The notes under the pieces are model-generated. The model worked only from the letters and a program-made list of their open reading frames with translations. It was not told the origin of the DNA and ran no database searches. The position numbers and the translations under genes are program-made. Shown piece by piece: positions 1 to 33,950 of a DNA stretch of 64,000 bases (positions within the stretch are counted from its first letter, which is position 1; each line of letters starts with the position of its first letter). Origin of the DNA: Mugil cephalus (Eukaryota > Chordata > Actinopteri > Mugiliformes > Mugilidae); the NCBI RefSeq assembly GCF_022458985.1, contig NC_061770.1, positions 5,923,506 to 5,987,505 of the forward strand. Reading direction: 5' to 3'.

Positions 1-62
1 TGAAGTGCAGTTCTCCGAATGGCCACTTGAGGCTGTTTCCAATAATGAATCAATCCCTATAG

Positions 63-247
63 TTCAGTGCTGCCCAATTCCGGTCCTTGGGAGCCACTGC
101 CCTGCATGTTTTCCTCCAACACACCTGATTCAAATGATCAGCTCGTCATCCAGCTCTGCAGTGGCAGTGTGCAGTGTGTTGGAGGAGGGAAACATCGAAA
201 ACATGCAGGGCAGTTGCCCCCGAGGACTGGAATTGGGCAGCACTGAA
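63..247. repeat. Palindromic MITE with long terminal inverted repeats
   Basis: The left arm (CAGTGCTGCCCAATTCCGG) and right arm (CTGGAATTGGGCAGCACTG) are near-perfect inverted copies and continue inward through CTGCCCTGCATGTTTTC. The six bases CTATAG flank the element directly at 57-62 and 248-253, a possible target-site duplication. Because TATAG is itself nearly palindromic, the exact boundary and superfamily (hAT or Tc1-like) cannot be fixed here. A common teleost repeat type. Confidence 0.8.
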
Positions 248-253
248 CTATAG

Positions 254-652
254 AACTAGACAGTAAATATTTTTTGGCTATTCTTCAATTATGACAACAT
301 TATGATATAAATGTTTATACAACTGAGCTGCATGTAAGTGTGAAACGCTATGCATAATTAAGGACGGACTAAGAACAGGTATTTCTCGATTACCTCGAGC
401 CACCACACTGAACTTTTAAACTACTCAGGGCTCATCCACCTTTACATACAGTAGCACTCAAACTAAATTCATTTAGTTTATATTGAGTCTGTTCTCTAAA
501 GATATGCCAAGTAACTAAAGTAACACACAGTAGATGTCTCGTTGTGTCTAGTTGTTTCTAATTTACATTTCATACTCTTGAAATATTACTTGGTCGGACA
601 CTAACTAATTGTTTCTGACATGTGTGAGTGTCACTTAAAAGGAGAAACGCAC
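254..652. other. agap2: agap2 intron after exon 17: AT-rich, no feature seen
   Basis: No exon, repeat or motif recognised on either strand. The missing C-terminal exon is not here. Confidence 0.6.
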
Positions 653-22863
<22,211 letters not shown>

Positions 22864-23349
22864 CCTGACGCATGGATCGGTTTTTAAACTGAAGCAAAGA
22901 GCTGCTTCAGCCCATTTGAACTCCTGTTTGTACGTTCCACGAGAAAAGCTCGAACTTGAGACACAGATGAAGTAGAAAAAGAAGTGAAGGCAGTTTAGGG
23001 TGTCTCTCTCTCTCTCTCTAGACCACAAAAGTCAGATCGCGTCAGCGCGTCTGAGTTTCCTCTGCAGGTTTGAACTGAACTGAATACACTTCCTTATTTC
23101 AAACGCTTCACTATGATGTAGCGCTGGCTGCAATGTTGTCACAGCATTAAAAAGTCATGTTGTGCTACCGTATAGTTAATAACTGCAGTTACAGTGAAAA
23201 CATAATAATCTAGAGCAGCATTTTCACAGTTTCTGTATTTTAGTGTCACATTGTGTCTAGATTAAAGGAAATCTGGAAATCTGGCATGTGGTTGGCCTAT
23301 ATGAGCAAATGTCCACTGCTGTGAAAACATATGCAAATGCAAACATTCC

Positions 23350-23518
23350 CTTGTATATATTGTCATATATATTTCTTATATCTTTACATTCTCTTACTTA
23401 TTATTATTGCCTGCATTGCTCTTTGTTCTTAACACTGGTACACTTTATGTAGGAGCTGCTGCGCTAATAAAAAGTAATTTCCCCCTGGGGTCCATAAAGT
23501 AATTCTGATTCTGATATG
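23350..23518 (+). mobile_element. LINE 3' tail (L2-like)
   Basis: Contains AATTTCCCCCTGGGG, CCATAAAGTAATT and a short (ATTCTG)n end, the typical teleost LINE 3' terminus (AATTTCCCC...GGATCAATAAAGT). It is strongly 5'-truncated with no coding part. Confidence 0.65.
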
Positions 23519-23705
23519 GAGGGAACTGCTAACTATTTACCATATCTCTACTTTCTGTTAACCTACTTTATATTATCAGTGCTGCTGCTTGGTGCCTCTA
23601 GCATTGACACTGTCCTTGGATCAAACACACATTGTGAAACGTGCCAGACGTTCAGGAAAGCCCAGTATATATATTAAAATATATTCTGACCTCTAATTAG
23701 ACCCC

Positions 23706-23866
23706 ACGTGGCGCAGTGGTTAGCCCTGTTGCCCCACGGAAGATTGTGGGTTTGAATCAGCAGAGGGTCATTCTTTGTGAAGTTTGCGTGTTGTCTCTTT
23801 GTTGTTGCATGTACCTTTGTGGGTTTTCTCAGTGTGATTTGGTTTCTGCCCACAGCCCCACAACAT
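23706..23866 (+). mobile_element. tRNA-derived SINE, diverged
   Basis: GTGGCGCAGTGGTTAGC matches a tRNA-type box A and GGGTTTGAATCAG a decayed box B (expected GGGTTCGAATCC). The body continues GTGAAGTTTGCGTGTT and then CCCACAGCCC, the order seen in a widespread fish SINE family. Mutations in box B make it an old, inactive copy. Confidence 0.65.
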
Positions 23867-24282
23867 GTACACAAATTGGGCAACAATACTTACTGGACAG
23901 GGATGAAATTTCTACAGAACATCTACAAAATACAAATGTATGCAAAGGAGTAAAGGAGAGCTAAAAGAAACAGGTAAATAAATAAGTAAACACATTAAAG
24001 AAAGGGAAACAAAGAGAAAGAATGTAATTGTTTATTTGGTATTTAGTGGATTTTAATGTTAATCCTAATGATAGTCATGAAGTAATGGATATGATGTTAA
24101 TGGGGATATCCATAATATCATGTAACAATATAGTAATATATAATAACATTAAAATAGTCAATAAAGTATTTTCCATTTTATTTTACTAGATAATGCTTAT
24201 ATTTTATTGTTATTTTAATATATATCATTATTATATGACTCATGTTTTTAAGAGTGTTTCTTTTATGTGCAACTAAACAACA

Positions 24283-24330
24283 GTGGCCTAGTAATTTCCC
24301 TTGTGGGTCACTAAAGTCTATTTAAGTCTA
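24283..24330 (+). mobile_element. Short LINE 3' tail fragment
   Basis: GTAATTTCCCTTGTGGGTCA followed by CTAAAGTCTATTTAAGTC resembles another LINE terminus. Very short and diverged. Confidence 0.5.
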
Positions 24331-24540
24331 ACATTATATGAATATATTGGTTGTTGGTAGGTTATGATAAGCATGTGTGGCTTGAGGATGTATACATACA
24401 GAGTAGGAACAAGTATTGTTCTTCATAATGAACTCGAATAACAGCAACAAACAAAACAAAACAAAAAAGATTAATTGTTACTGGATGCATAATGATAATG
24501 ACTGCATAATGGATAAAGGCCAACACCAGACATCTCTAAA

Positions 24541-24640
24541 GGGGCCAATGATCACGTGATTAGCACGGTGACGTCAGGCGTGGTGCAAACGCTATCGGCC
24601 ACGCCCCCTCGCTGCTGTTGGTGTGAGAGACGTCATCACC
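24541..24640 (+). promoter_or_regulatory. tspan31: tspan31 proximal promoter: CCAAT, E-box, palindromic CRE, GC box
   Basis: Over 100 bases there are CCAAT (24545-24549), CACGTG (24553-24558), a full TGACGTCA cyclic-AMP response element (24569-24576), GGCCACGCCCC (24597-24607) and a second ACGTCA half site (24630-24635). The ATG follows at 24723. The order suggests a TATA-less, CREB/ATF- and USF/MYC-responsive promoter. Motifs are seen directly; their use is inferred. Confidence 0.65.
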
Positions 24641-24722
24641 GCTGCTTTCAGAGACACTCAACAGGGATTTATTTTTCACTCCTACTCGTTTCCCGGACTT
24701 GGCCGATAGAGGTTCTTCGAAC

Positions 24723-24785
24723 ATGGTCTGCGGCGGTTTCACCTGCTCCAAAAATGCGCTTTGTTCCCTGAATGTGGTTTACATG
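24723..24785 (+). CDS. tspan31: tspan31 exon 1 (coding part)
   Basis: [20 protein letters not shown] plus M; donor ATG|GTGAGT. The start is fixed by identity with the human N-terminus. Confidence 0.96.
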
Positions 24786-27700
24786 GTGAGTGTACACAGC
24801 GGGTGCTAAGTTTTAGCTAGCCTAATGCTAACTAGCCTCAGAATGAAGAGGCGTTATGGTGTCGAACAGCTAGCTGGTAATTTAGCTACATCCTGATGAT
24901 CTAACTCTTTGCTTCACGCGTCTCTGGCCTCGACCATCAAAGGATTATTGGTATGTATCATATTCAGATACTCGCTTGTTAGAAGCTTAACCTCAGTGGC
25001 GTTGCTAACTAGATGGAAATGTAGAAATTAGTAGCTGCTCCTAGCCTTTTAGCTATCCTGTTAGCTGTCGCCATTATGCGTATAGAGGCTGGTGTTAGCT
25101 GTGAGGCCGGCTGACCTACAGTGTTAAACTGATGGGTTATCTCATTCCTGTTATCAGTCGCTCCGGTGTGTCACAGCCAGATCGACCCGGCTCATGTGTG
25201 TGTCTCTGTGGCATGTGTCATGTGAGCTTTAATAGTCAACACGTTGTCCTCAGCTCAGTCAACATAAACTCACTGATGCCACAAAATAGCAAGCGGATCA
25301 GGTCTAAAAATAATCAGGTTTGTGGTGAAATATTACAAATATCTGTTTGTTTTCTCGGAATCAGCTTTATTGGCCTAGTGTGTGTGCACATACGAGGAAC
25401 TTGACTCCGGTCACTTTGCTCAGTGGTACAAGGAAAAGCACTTAAAAAAGCAATCTGTAAATCTCTTTTTAGATTTCGCCGACATGGATCATGTTTTCAG
25501 AAGTACTTTATATAATACAGGATCGAAAATACCTCTATCATTAAATAGACCCTCATATAGTTACTTACCACAGTTATATGCCTCTGTGAAATAACTGGCT
25601 ATTATGTCAGACTATAACATTCCTTCAGGTTTCCCATCAAGCTTTCACATTGTCTGTTGAGGGGAATTTAGTCAACACTGCAGAAACTCTGTGGTTATAT
25701 GTATTGCTAGGCTGTTGTTTCTGGTGCCACTCATTGCGTGATCAGTGTTGCTTATATTGCATACCCTGTTAGCATCGTTTCCCCTGTTGATGATGGATAG
25801 TGTCTCTTGCCCCATTTCTGCTGTGTGTTCATTTTTTTGTTGCCAAAAGAGCTCAACTAACCTTTCAGGTCTCCATCATTAAAACACAACTAAATTATCT
25901 GGTATTATTTACAAACAGTATATTGAGTTTTGCACTGTTGGTTAAATTTGAATAAAAGCGTAGGTTAATCACAGTGGTCGTGTTTGTTTTGTTTAATAAA
26001 TATATATTTAAATGTCGAATGGTGATCCTAATGCATAATGTAAATTATTATTTTTTGCAGCCCTTACATTCTTATTGCTGTATATGCACATAGGGGTTTA
26101 GTTACCTTGAAGTCACAAAGGTGGGTTTCATGTAAGTGTTGTTTTAGTTTGACTTAGTTAGCATTTACTTGACACCCTGTAGCTTTTTCCTCCTGATTCC
26201 CCTTAAGCCTGCTGTTTGTGCAGTGCCCACAAACAAACCTGTGCAAAGTACTTCAGGGAGCTCGTTGCCCCAGTCGTCTCGGTCTTGAAGGACGTGCGTG
26301 AAACGGACCCGCCCTGCCAGAAGACTTTGGAACATGCACCCACTCGTGTTGTTGGCAGCTGAGTCACTGCAACTGTCACCATTGTGAAACTGCATGTGCT
26401 GGCATATAATCATAACAGGCAGAGGTGAAACAGGACAGGTGTGAAGACAATTCCTACTTGAGCTTTAGTTGTGTTAGTGACGTTGTGATATAGTAAAGTG
26501 ACTATTTTCAGACTGGGCTTGGACAAAGAAAATATTCCCTTAGCACTTGCAGTTCCACTATTATCACACATTTTTTAGACAACCAATGTACAGGGTAGTT
26601 AGCCTTCTTTGTCGCACACTGGAGACAGCACTAGTGTTAACAGGATGAGTGTTGTTTGTGGTAATTTAACTGCATACTGTGACTGTGTGATGAGCCCTGA
26701 TCCGTCTGACACACACGGTCTCAGCTGACTCCAGTTAACTTCCCTCCCTCTGCTCCCTTCAGCTGGTTGGCCTGCTGCTGATTGCCGTAGCAGCATGGGG
26801 GAAGGGGTTCGGCTTGGTGTCGAGCATCCACATCATCGGAGGGGTCATCGCAGTGGGTTTCTTCCTGCTGCTCATCGCCATCGTTGGACTCATCGGAGCA
26901 ATACACCACCACCAAGTCATGCTGTTCTTTGTATCCTTTCGCAGAAAACATGTGAAAGTCTAAGCTCCAGTGTGTCTGTTCTGTAAACTATGAAGGACTC
27001 TCTACAGCTAATATGACTGTTGTGGCTCAGGGTGGATAACCAGACTCTGGCTATCTTGGAACAACTGACTGTAGCAGTGTACGAGATAGATTTATTAACT
27101 AATGCTGGCTAGCCAGTTGTCTGCAGATATCTGGCTGATGTCTTATCAGTGCAAACAGTACAGAGCAGTTACTGTGCAGACGTGTAGTTTCTACCCCGTC
27201 TGTCTTTAAAGAGACATTGAAACATCTAAGATCTCTGCCAAGATAAAATTATTCATAATGACTTCATTTATAAGTGATGCGGGTCTTTTTTTCTCGCTCC
27301 GCTATTTTTTTACAACAGTTTTATTAACGGGAAATGTTTTTGTATTAGAGGAAGTGGGCATGTTTTCCAAGAGTTGAATATTGACGATTGTGAGCGTCAC
27401 TTTATGTGAAGTGGATAGGAATAATGTGAATCTAGGCTGTAGGATCAGATGTCTGATTTGTAGCTGCGTCCTGACGTAGAAAATATGTGTATTTGTCGTT
27501 GTTTCTTTGACTTCTTTCTCTCAGTACATGGTGATTCTGTTCATTGTTTTCCTCTTCCAATTTGGAGTGTCATGTTCCTGTTTGGCGATGAACCGTGGCC
27601 AGCAGGTGAGCTAAAATGCTGCGTATTTAAACACTTCAACACGTATGTTTGTGCCTGTAAATAAATTCTTTTCGCATCTTTTTCTCAGGAAGGGCTTCTC

Positions 27701-29597
27701 AACTCTACCTGGAAGATGTTGCATAACAACACCAAGATAGACCTGGAGACTCAGCTGGACTGCTGTGGACTGCTCAATGGCACCGACACCCAGATGTTTA
27801 TTGACGATTTGCAGGACTGCCTCGCTGTGAGTCTTAAATATCAAACCTTTTTAGTTGTGTGCACCAGTGAAGAAAAACACAGTTCAAATGCACACTTTAA
27901 CTGTGCTTGCACACTTGTAAACATTGCAAAGTATTTTGCAATACTGGAATAGGAATTTACTTAAACCACGGAAAGTAAAAGTTGGTTGCTTCATGTTATT
28001 CTCAGAATAGAGTTAGGAGCGATTACTGACTTATCTGACAAACCACTGACTCATCCTACTGAAGGCTGAACACTTCTTTTTTTGTGTCTTTCACTCCAGC
28101 CATGCAAAAAGACCGGTTCTTGTGTGACCTGCGGGTTTAAGATGCTGAATCATGCAACAGAGGCTCTGAAGATCCTCGGGGGCGTCGGACTCTTTTTCAG
28201 CTTCACAGAGGTAAACATCTGATCTCCAAACACAAACAGTGAATGTCCTGAACACCCGTATCTAGACTGGCGGTTATGTTTAGTCAGTCGGAGGTGTGAA
28301 GAAACGGTTCACAAAAAAGTCAGGTGACTTCAGATTGGTGGATAGTTTGATTTCCTGCTCAGTGCCCAGTTTTATCAGTTACCTAGACTGGAAGATATGA
28401 TATGTAATGTATCTAATTGATATTTTTAATTAACTGCAACATAACGTGTCTTGGTTGAAACCGTGAAGACAGACCGTTCTTCCATTACGTGCGTCTATAG
28501 TAGCTGCACACTTGAGGAGTTAAGGTAATAATGATAAACTGCTGATAGTATTTGATGTCAGACCATCTCTGTTGTAAGTGTAGCAGGCTGAGCCAGTGTG
28601 TCTTTCATTTACAAAGCACCAACATCCAGCTTCCTGTCTAAAACTGACCTGATACGATCGCCTACATTATTTATGTAGGAACACACTCTCTCTGTCTTTT
28701 AGTTGTTTAAAAGCTACAACCAAAATAAATAGAACAGTTTTGGTCATTTTTAAAGAAGAATGTCAAACTTTTCTCCAAAGGCTGTTGCGTATATTACCTT
28801 TCTAATGAAGGCATCTGAGCACACCATTATTTCTGATGTTCTGTAGGCAAGTTTCTTCATCGAGTGGAATTCAGTAACCAGACAACAGTTGGCCTCAGGA
28901 TTTTAAGTTAAATTTATTCCCTACAGCTGAGAACATTTGCGCTGCTCTCGTCACATAAGTAACATTGACCAGTTTCTCTTCCACAGCTTGTGAAAGCACA
29001 GTTTATGATTTAATTTAAATTAAAGCCCAACGGTGAACCCAAAAGGCTGCATTGACCTTTTGACTTCAAATATTAAGCATATACATTTTAAAATGCAAAT
29101 AAAATTCCAATTTGTAAATAATATTGTATTTGTTTTAAAAAATACCCCTCACGGTACATCCGCTGTAGACTTTCTGCAGAAGCCGGGGCAACTACTCAGT
29201 GTACAAAAGTGAACCCATTACTGCTTAACAACCTGGGTATGTCGAGCTGCCAAAATCTAGACTGGTTGAGCTCACTGAGCATTGTGTGTGCTTCTCAGTT
29301 TGTTAACAAATAACTTTTGCTGCCTGCTAGTTGTCTGTCCACGTATCTGCTTTGTTCAGAGTCATTTATTCTGGCAGAGATCCGGTGTCCGTCTTTAGAC
29401 ATTACATGTGTGAAATGGTCAAAAATGGCAGATGTCAGTGAGTTCATGCAGGATCATCATCCATGGAGTAACGCTGGTTAGGAGGATATGTTTTCATGGC
29501 CTCTAATGTCCTTCACTCACAGATCCTGGGAGTGTGGCTGGCTGTTCGCTACAGAAACCAGAAGGATCCACGAGCCAACCCAAGTGCTTTCCTATAG
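24723..29597 (+). CDS. tspan31: tspan31: tetraspanin 31, complete
   Basis: Tetraspanin of cell membranes; human TSPAN31 (SAS) was found amplified in sarcomas and its exact role is unclear. CDS joins 24723-24785, 26763-26930, 27525-27605, 27689-27826, 28100-28210 and 29523-29597: 636 nt, 211 aa (human 210), all junctions phase 0. The start [20 protein letters not shown] and end [13 protein letters not shown] are almost identical to human. Four membrane segments lie at about 14-34, 44-67, 77-98 and 174-197. The large loop has the CCG motif at 129-131 and further cysteines at 145, 152, 158 and 161, plus N-glycosylation sequons near Asn109, Asn117 and Asn134. The gene is head-to-head with short-form agap2. 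In human its 3' end overlaps CDK4 antisense; no such partner is seen here. Confidence 0.97.
24786..26762. other. tspan31: tspan31 intron 1, GCTAG/TTAGC-rich at its 5' end
   Basis: No exon or mobile element recognised. The first 300 bases are rich in TAGCTAGC/TGCTAACTAGC words. Confidence 0.5.
26763..26930 (+). CDS. tspan31: tspan31 exon 2 (TM1-TM2)
   Basis: Encodes [20 protein letters not shown] then [14 protein letters not shown] and [11 protein letters not shown]. The [11 protein letters not shown] loop matches human. The donor reads TTT|GTATCC, a GT donor with a poor +3 to +6. Confidence 0.95.
27525..27605 (+). CDS. tspan31: tspan31 exon 3 (TM3)
   Basis: Encodes [20 protein letters not shown] then AMNRGQQ; acceptor ctctcag, donor CAG|GTGAGC. 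Confidence 0.96.
27689..27826 (+). CDS. tspan31: tspan31 exon 4 (large extracellular loop with CCG)
   Basis: Encodes the loop from [11 protein letters not shown] through [11 protein letters not shown] to LQDCLA. It is more diverged from human than the membrane segments, as is usual for this loop. Confidence 0.95.
28100..28210 (+). CDS. tspan31: tspan31 exon 5 (end of loop, start of TM4)
   Basis: Encodes [16 protein letters not shown] then [17 protein letters not shown], the last nearly identical to human. Confidence 0.97.
29523..29597 (+). CDS. tspan31: tspan31 exon 6 (coding part, C-terminus)
   Basis: Encodes [20 protein letters not shown] then SAFL and TAG. Matches the human C-terminus. 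Confidence 0.97.
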   Translation: MLGVWLAVRYRNQKDPRANPSAFL

Positions 29598-31180
29598 TCC
29601 GTGGCATGCAGCCGAGGTCATTTCAGACACACTGGTACACACAGAATCATGCACATCTAGAGGCATACACTCAGGCATATAAATACAGAGTCACAACCAC
29701 ACAGAATGGACGAGCGCACACAGCACCTGATATAACACTGAAAAAAAACAAAAACACGCACACCTTCACCTGAGACTGAGAAACAACAACAACCTGTTCA
29801 GAGACGAATGCCAGAGCTGGATACTCATGTATGAAAGGATGACTTGTAATACTGAGAAGTGTGACTTGTTGGTATCGCGACCCAGCCTCGAGTTGAGTTC
29901 CAGGTTTCCCGATTGCAGCCAGCTATGTAAGAAGTGATGAGACATCTCTGCATGTGTCCCACGCCTGCACAGACCAACAGCCTCTCTTTGTCGAGTTCAT
30001 TCCACACACCAAGCAAACGACTGTGCGGTGTCCAACAAATAACGTGTATGCACCTTGAAATTTTCCTCTTGTCTCTAATGTAGTGCCACCACTTAATATA
30101 CTCAGTGCTGTCAGTGATGTGTACCCACACATGTCCAGTGTGATGTGATGAGAGGAGTTAGAAGAAGGCACATACTGGACATGTGGTGTAAAGTTGTTTT
30201 TGAAATGTATGTTAGTGTTTTTTTTTCTCTCTCTCTCTCTGATGCCACAAATGCCGCGATTATGGATAAGGAAGTGAGAGTAGGTTTTAGATAGCGTAGT
30301 TGCTAGTCATTCGGGTTCAAATATTTATGAACTGTAACTGAGCCAACTAACTTGTAACTTTCAGCGATCCCAACAGACTGCAGCTTCGTTCTTGTACATA
30401 ATATTTAGATACCATAGTTGACAGAAATGATTTTCAGTGGGTTTACCATGTAGTTCCCCCTCTAGTTTAGAAATCACACGCAGACTCCTAGAAAGCTTCA
30501 GCGATCCACACTCCCTGTATTTTATCATGTTCTTCTGTGTCACTCGGTGTAGAAAAGTGGATTCAGGTACGTATCCTGTGTAACTGGAAGAAATGACAAA
30601 CATGTAAAACATAAATAAGTGCGCTTTGATTTGGAATAATTGAGTAAATTTGGCCACAACTGCTTTTCGCTTGGTTAATTTAGTTTTAACAGTATTGATT
30701 GTGTGTTTTTGGTTGCAATTCTTCATTTTGAAAATGGTGTTTTCTTTTTGTGTTCTCATTTGCCATCAGCTCTTTTTGTTCATCAGTGTTAAATGCTTTG
30801 TAAAATATACTTGTTAAATATTTTCAGGACCTATTTAAGTTAAGTTTGATGACATTATGTCATAGCTTCGATATCTGCCGTTAAATAATTGCGCATTAAT
30901 TCTGTTTTTAAGATATTTGTTTCTCTTTTTAATTACGTTTAACTTAAAGGACTAACAAAATGTAATGCTATGTCTTACTTGAGCCTGTCGACTTTACTGA
31001 TGGATGAATTTCCTGCTGCTGGTTCTTGTTGGTGTAAAGAAAACATTTGGCAGATCTTAAGCATTATTATGCCATATATTACACCTCACTTTGAATTTGT
31101 GTGCACTTGTTATTCAAATGTATCTTGAATTTTTGAGACTTAATTTTCCAAATAATAAAACCTCAAATTGGAAACCGTTT
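29598..31180 (+). other. tspan31: tspan31 3' UTR (about 1.6 kb)
   Basis: AT-rich and without coding features after the stop. A (CT)n run lies near 30219-30241. The AATAAA at 31154-31159 is a good polyadenylation signal, so the transcript probably ends near 31180. Short ORFs on the minus strand are not supported as genes. Confidence 0.6.
31154..31159 (+). promoter_or_regulatory. tspan31: Polyadenylation signal of tspan31
   Basis: Canonical AATAAA downstream of the stop with no intervening gene. Confidence 0.6.
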
Positions 31181-31479
31181 TTCCCTGAGTCGTTATTAGT
31201 GTCCAGAAATGAGAGAGGTCTTCCTTCGTATTTTCATGTTAACCTTTGAAATGATCAGAACACTTGAGGATTAAAAAAATAAATGAAAGAATTTCTGACT
31301 TCAAATTCTACTCCGTGTCTCGGCCGAAAACTGATCATATTAATAGCAACGATCTTGTTAACTTTACAAAGAATCAGATTTTCGCTGCTTCATGAGTCAT
31401 CAGAGAGTCGTTCTACTAAATGAACCTGCTGCTGCTGATGTATCATTGTGATGGTGGGAAACATGGCAACACGCGGAGA

Positions 31480-32060
31480 AGGAAGTCCGATTATCATTTT
31501 AAACACAGAGGGGCTTTCTGAGCATCAAATCGTGATTAAACTTGAGGTCTAAGGGAACATTTTGTGGAAACTGGATCAGAAGTTACGAAAGTACCATCAG
31601 GAAGTCGGTGCACCGAGCAAATCACTGAGAAATGGAGAAACAGCTTCATCACAAATACAGGGTTTAACAAATAAATAGCATGAGATCCCTATCAGCAACA
31701 GTCCAGTTATTTACTAATGAGAGACCAGTTGCATTAACAGACAGGCCAACCTCAGGAGGAGGGTGCTGCTGGAAGACTCAAGAACCTGCATCGAATCAGC
31801 TCAGGAGAATCAGCACTGCACTGTTCACAGACAAACTGTTGTCTGGTTTGTATGTCTATAGAGAGTGATTGCTGCAGCAGGATAATGACATCAAACACAC
31901 CTGAAAGCTTTGCAAAATTACCAGAGGACCAAAGAAGACAAACGAGTGCTTTCTGTCATTGTCCTTCGCAGTGATGTGTCCTAAACCCCACTGAACTCCA
32001 TGGAGCACGAAGAAGAGAGAAACATATCACAAGAAGCTATCGGGATTATTGATTATTATT
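31480..32060 (+). mobile_element. Decayed Tc1-like transposase remnant
   Basis: Fragments in several frames resemble Tc1 transposase: VALTDRPTSGGG (Tc1 DRPRSGRP), QQDNDIKHT (QQDNDPKH) and LNPTEL (LNPIE of the catalytic region). Stops and shifts break the frame throughout, so it is dead. No terminal repeats located. Confidence 0.6.
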
Positions 32061-33640
32061 AGAAACATGATTATTATTAGATTTATCAGGTTTGATTTGA
32101 TTGGTTAATTGTTAAAATAAATAAAAAGCACTAGCTACATCCCAGATTTTGACACTCACATATTCCAATTTATTCAGGTTTTGAAAAATCACATTAATGC
32201 CATTGCTCGACAGCCTTTCAGAGTTGTTCCCCGTTTCACCACAGGATGGCAGTGCAGAGTCTGTGCCGCTGCCATTTCTTTTCTAGAGCATTCACTGTTA
32301 TTTCAGCCCTGCTCTGAAATGGGTAAATACCTCCAGACAGGCAAAGAATTCGTACACAGAGGCGTCTCTTTGTCCTGCGACCGTTATCATAAGGACTGAT
32401 TGCGTCCCAGCTGAAGGTGGATAGCATCGACGTGGCAGCTGTAAAATTAATTTACTCGAGCAATAGGCTTTGATTCCCCGTGATATTCCTTCAGAAGGCC
32501 ATTAATCCCTTTAGCTGGGATGGGTCCAGAAATGTGGGGGTGGTTGGGGGGGGGGGCAGTGTGGAGAGAGCAGAAGGAGAGCTCAAGTACACTCTGATAG
32601 GAGAGTAGAGATGCCGCACAAGTAAATTATCCTGATACCTTTCAACCAAGGTTGAGCTAAATGAGGATAAACTGCTCCTCTGCCCTCTTCCTAAATGGCC
32701 ATGGCACGCTTTCACCATCACGGTGCCCCCCCTTCGCACAAGGTGCGACCTAATCTTTTGCGTCGGCTACGCCCTGCCAACGATCGCCTGCAGGTTGATT
32801 CTCCTGAGACGAAGGGACATTTATGTAAGTGAAATGTGCCGGCTAAGGGCTTTGAGTCTTGAGTGTTTCCGCCAGCTGGGGACCAGAATTTTGGAAACTG
32901 CACTGCATCCCACATACCCTGTCCGGTCAGCGTGCTCTCCTGAGGGCCCGATGCCAGTCCCCACCCTGTGATGCATGTCCATATGCCGGGTGTATTAGTT
33001 TGGAGAAGCTGTGGAGAATCACACCAACAGTGATGGCCATCTGTCCTCTTACAGATATAGACTGGGCTCTGCAAGCGCATGAAGACAGGATCTTAAAACA
33101 TTTGGTCCATTATATCACAGCCCCGTGAATGAGTTTTTACAAGGGCTCATCCTATAAGCAGAACTAATTATGTATAGCTTGCCAGCGTGTGGCATGATCG
33201 GGCTGCACTCAGATCAGGGGGGACCAGCAAACTGCTTCCTGCGTTTCCAGCAGAGAAGGAAGTGTTCAGATATTTCATTTTTCAAAGTCAAAATATTCCA
33301 TTACAGGTAACGGTTCTGCATTCAAAAGCTACTTCAATAGTTCACCATTTCTCTCACAGCAAAAAAAATAATATTTTTCTCTACACTAAATGTGTTCAGA
33401 AAAAAATCAGGGAAAGCAAAGACGAATGTAAACTGAGACACGGTGAGTTTGATTCCAAGGATTTTTGTTTCAGAGGAAGGCTACCAAATCCTATTATTTT
33501 GTGGATTGGCATCACATTACAGTATTTCATATGTCTGAAAGTATAATGTGATTCCAAATGTCACTAATAGAAATTTAGGCTTTAATAAACTGATAAATGT
33601 TAAGCTGCTTCTGTCACATCATCAATAAAAGCTACTGACC
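32061..33640. other. Intergenic stretch, no gene recognised
   Basis: About 32690-33260 has higher GC and higher complexity than its surroundings and no repeat character, but no ORF in it resembles a known protein. It may be a conserved noncoding element or an unrecognised single-copy sequence. Confidence 0.35.
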
Positions 33641-33950
33641 CAGTGCCATTGCGCTTTGTGGTGAACCCTCTCTAGTGGCTCTCATGAAATCTTCTCTATA
33701 TCATTGACTTAGATACTGATACACCTACCTCCTGGAGAGTGTTCTTCACTTGGGGGGATGTTGTGAATGGTTCTTTCTTCACAGTGGAAAGGATCCTACT
33801 GTCATCCACTACTGCTGTCTGTGAACGTCCAGGCCTTTTTGAGTTCCTGAGGTCACCAGTGTGTTTTTCTTTTCTCAGAATGTAAAAAAATGTTGATTTG
33901 GCCACTTTGTTCAACCTAATGATGGTACTTTCATGAGATCTCCTTCTAAA
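33640..33950 (-). mobile_element. Tc1-like transposase fragment (N-terminal DNA-binding part)
   Basis: On the minus strand an open stretch reads HESTIIRLNKVAKSTFFYIL then HTGDLRNSKRPGRSQ and FTTSPQVKNTLQEVGVSVSK, typical of the helix-turn-helix region of a fish Tc1 family. It meets a stop just after SKSMI, and related residues (RFHESH, RGFTT) continue beyond in the same decayed copy. Confidence 0.75.

Larger units (their letters stand above)
22864..24722. other. Divergent intergenic region between short-form agap2 and tspan31
   Basis: The minus side holds the 5' leader of the agap2 short-form exon, with a (CT)n tract at about 23002-23020. The middle has a LINE 3' tail, a SINE and a second LINE tail. 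The plus side is the tspan31 promoter. Confidence 0.6.

Noticed and set aside
23706..23780. Functional tRNA gene
   Set aside because: Box A is good but box B is mutated and no cloverleaf closes; the downstream body marks it as a SINE.
29825..30171. Overlapping minus-strand ORFs in the tspan31 3' UTR
   Set aside because: They lie within the expected UTR, in two frames, with no homology or splice sites.
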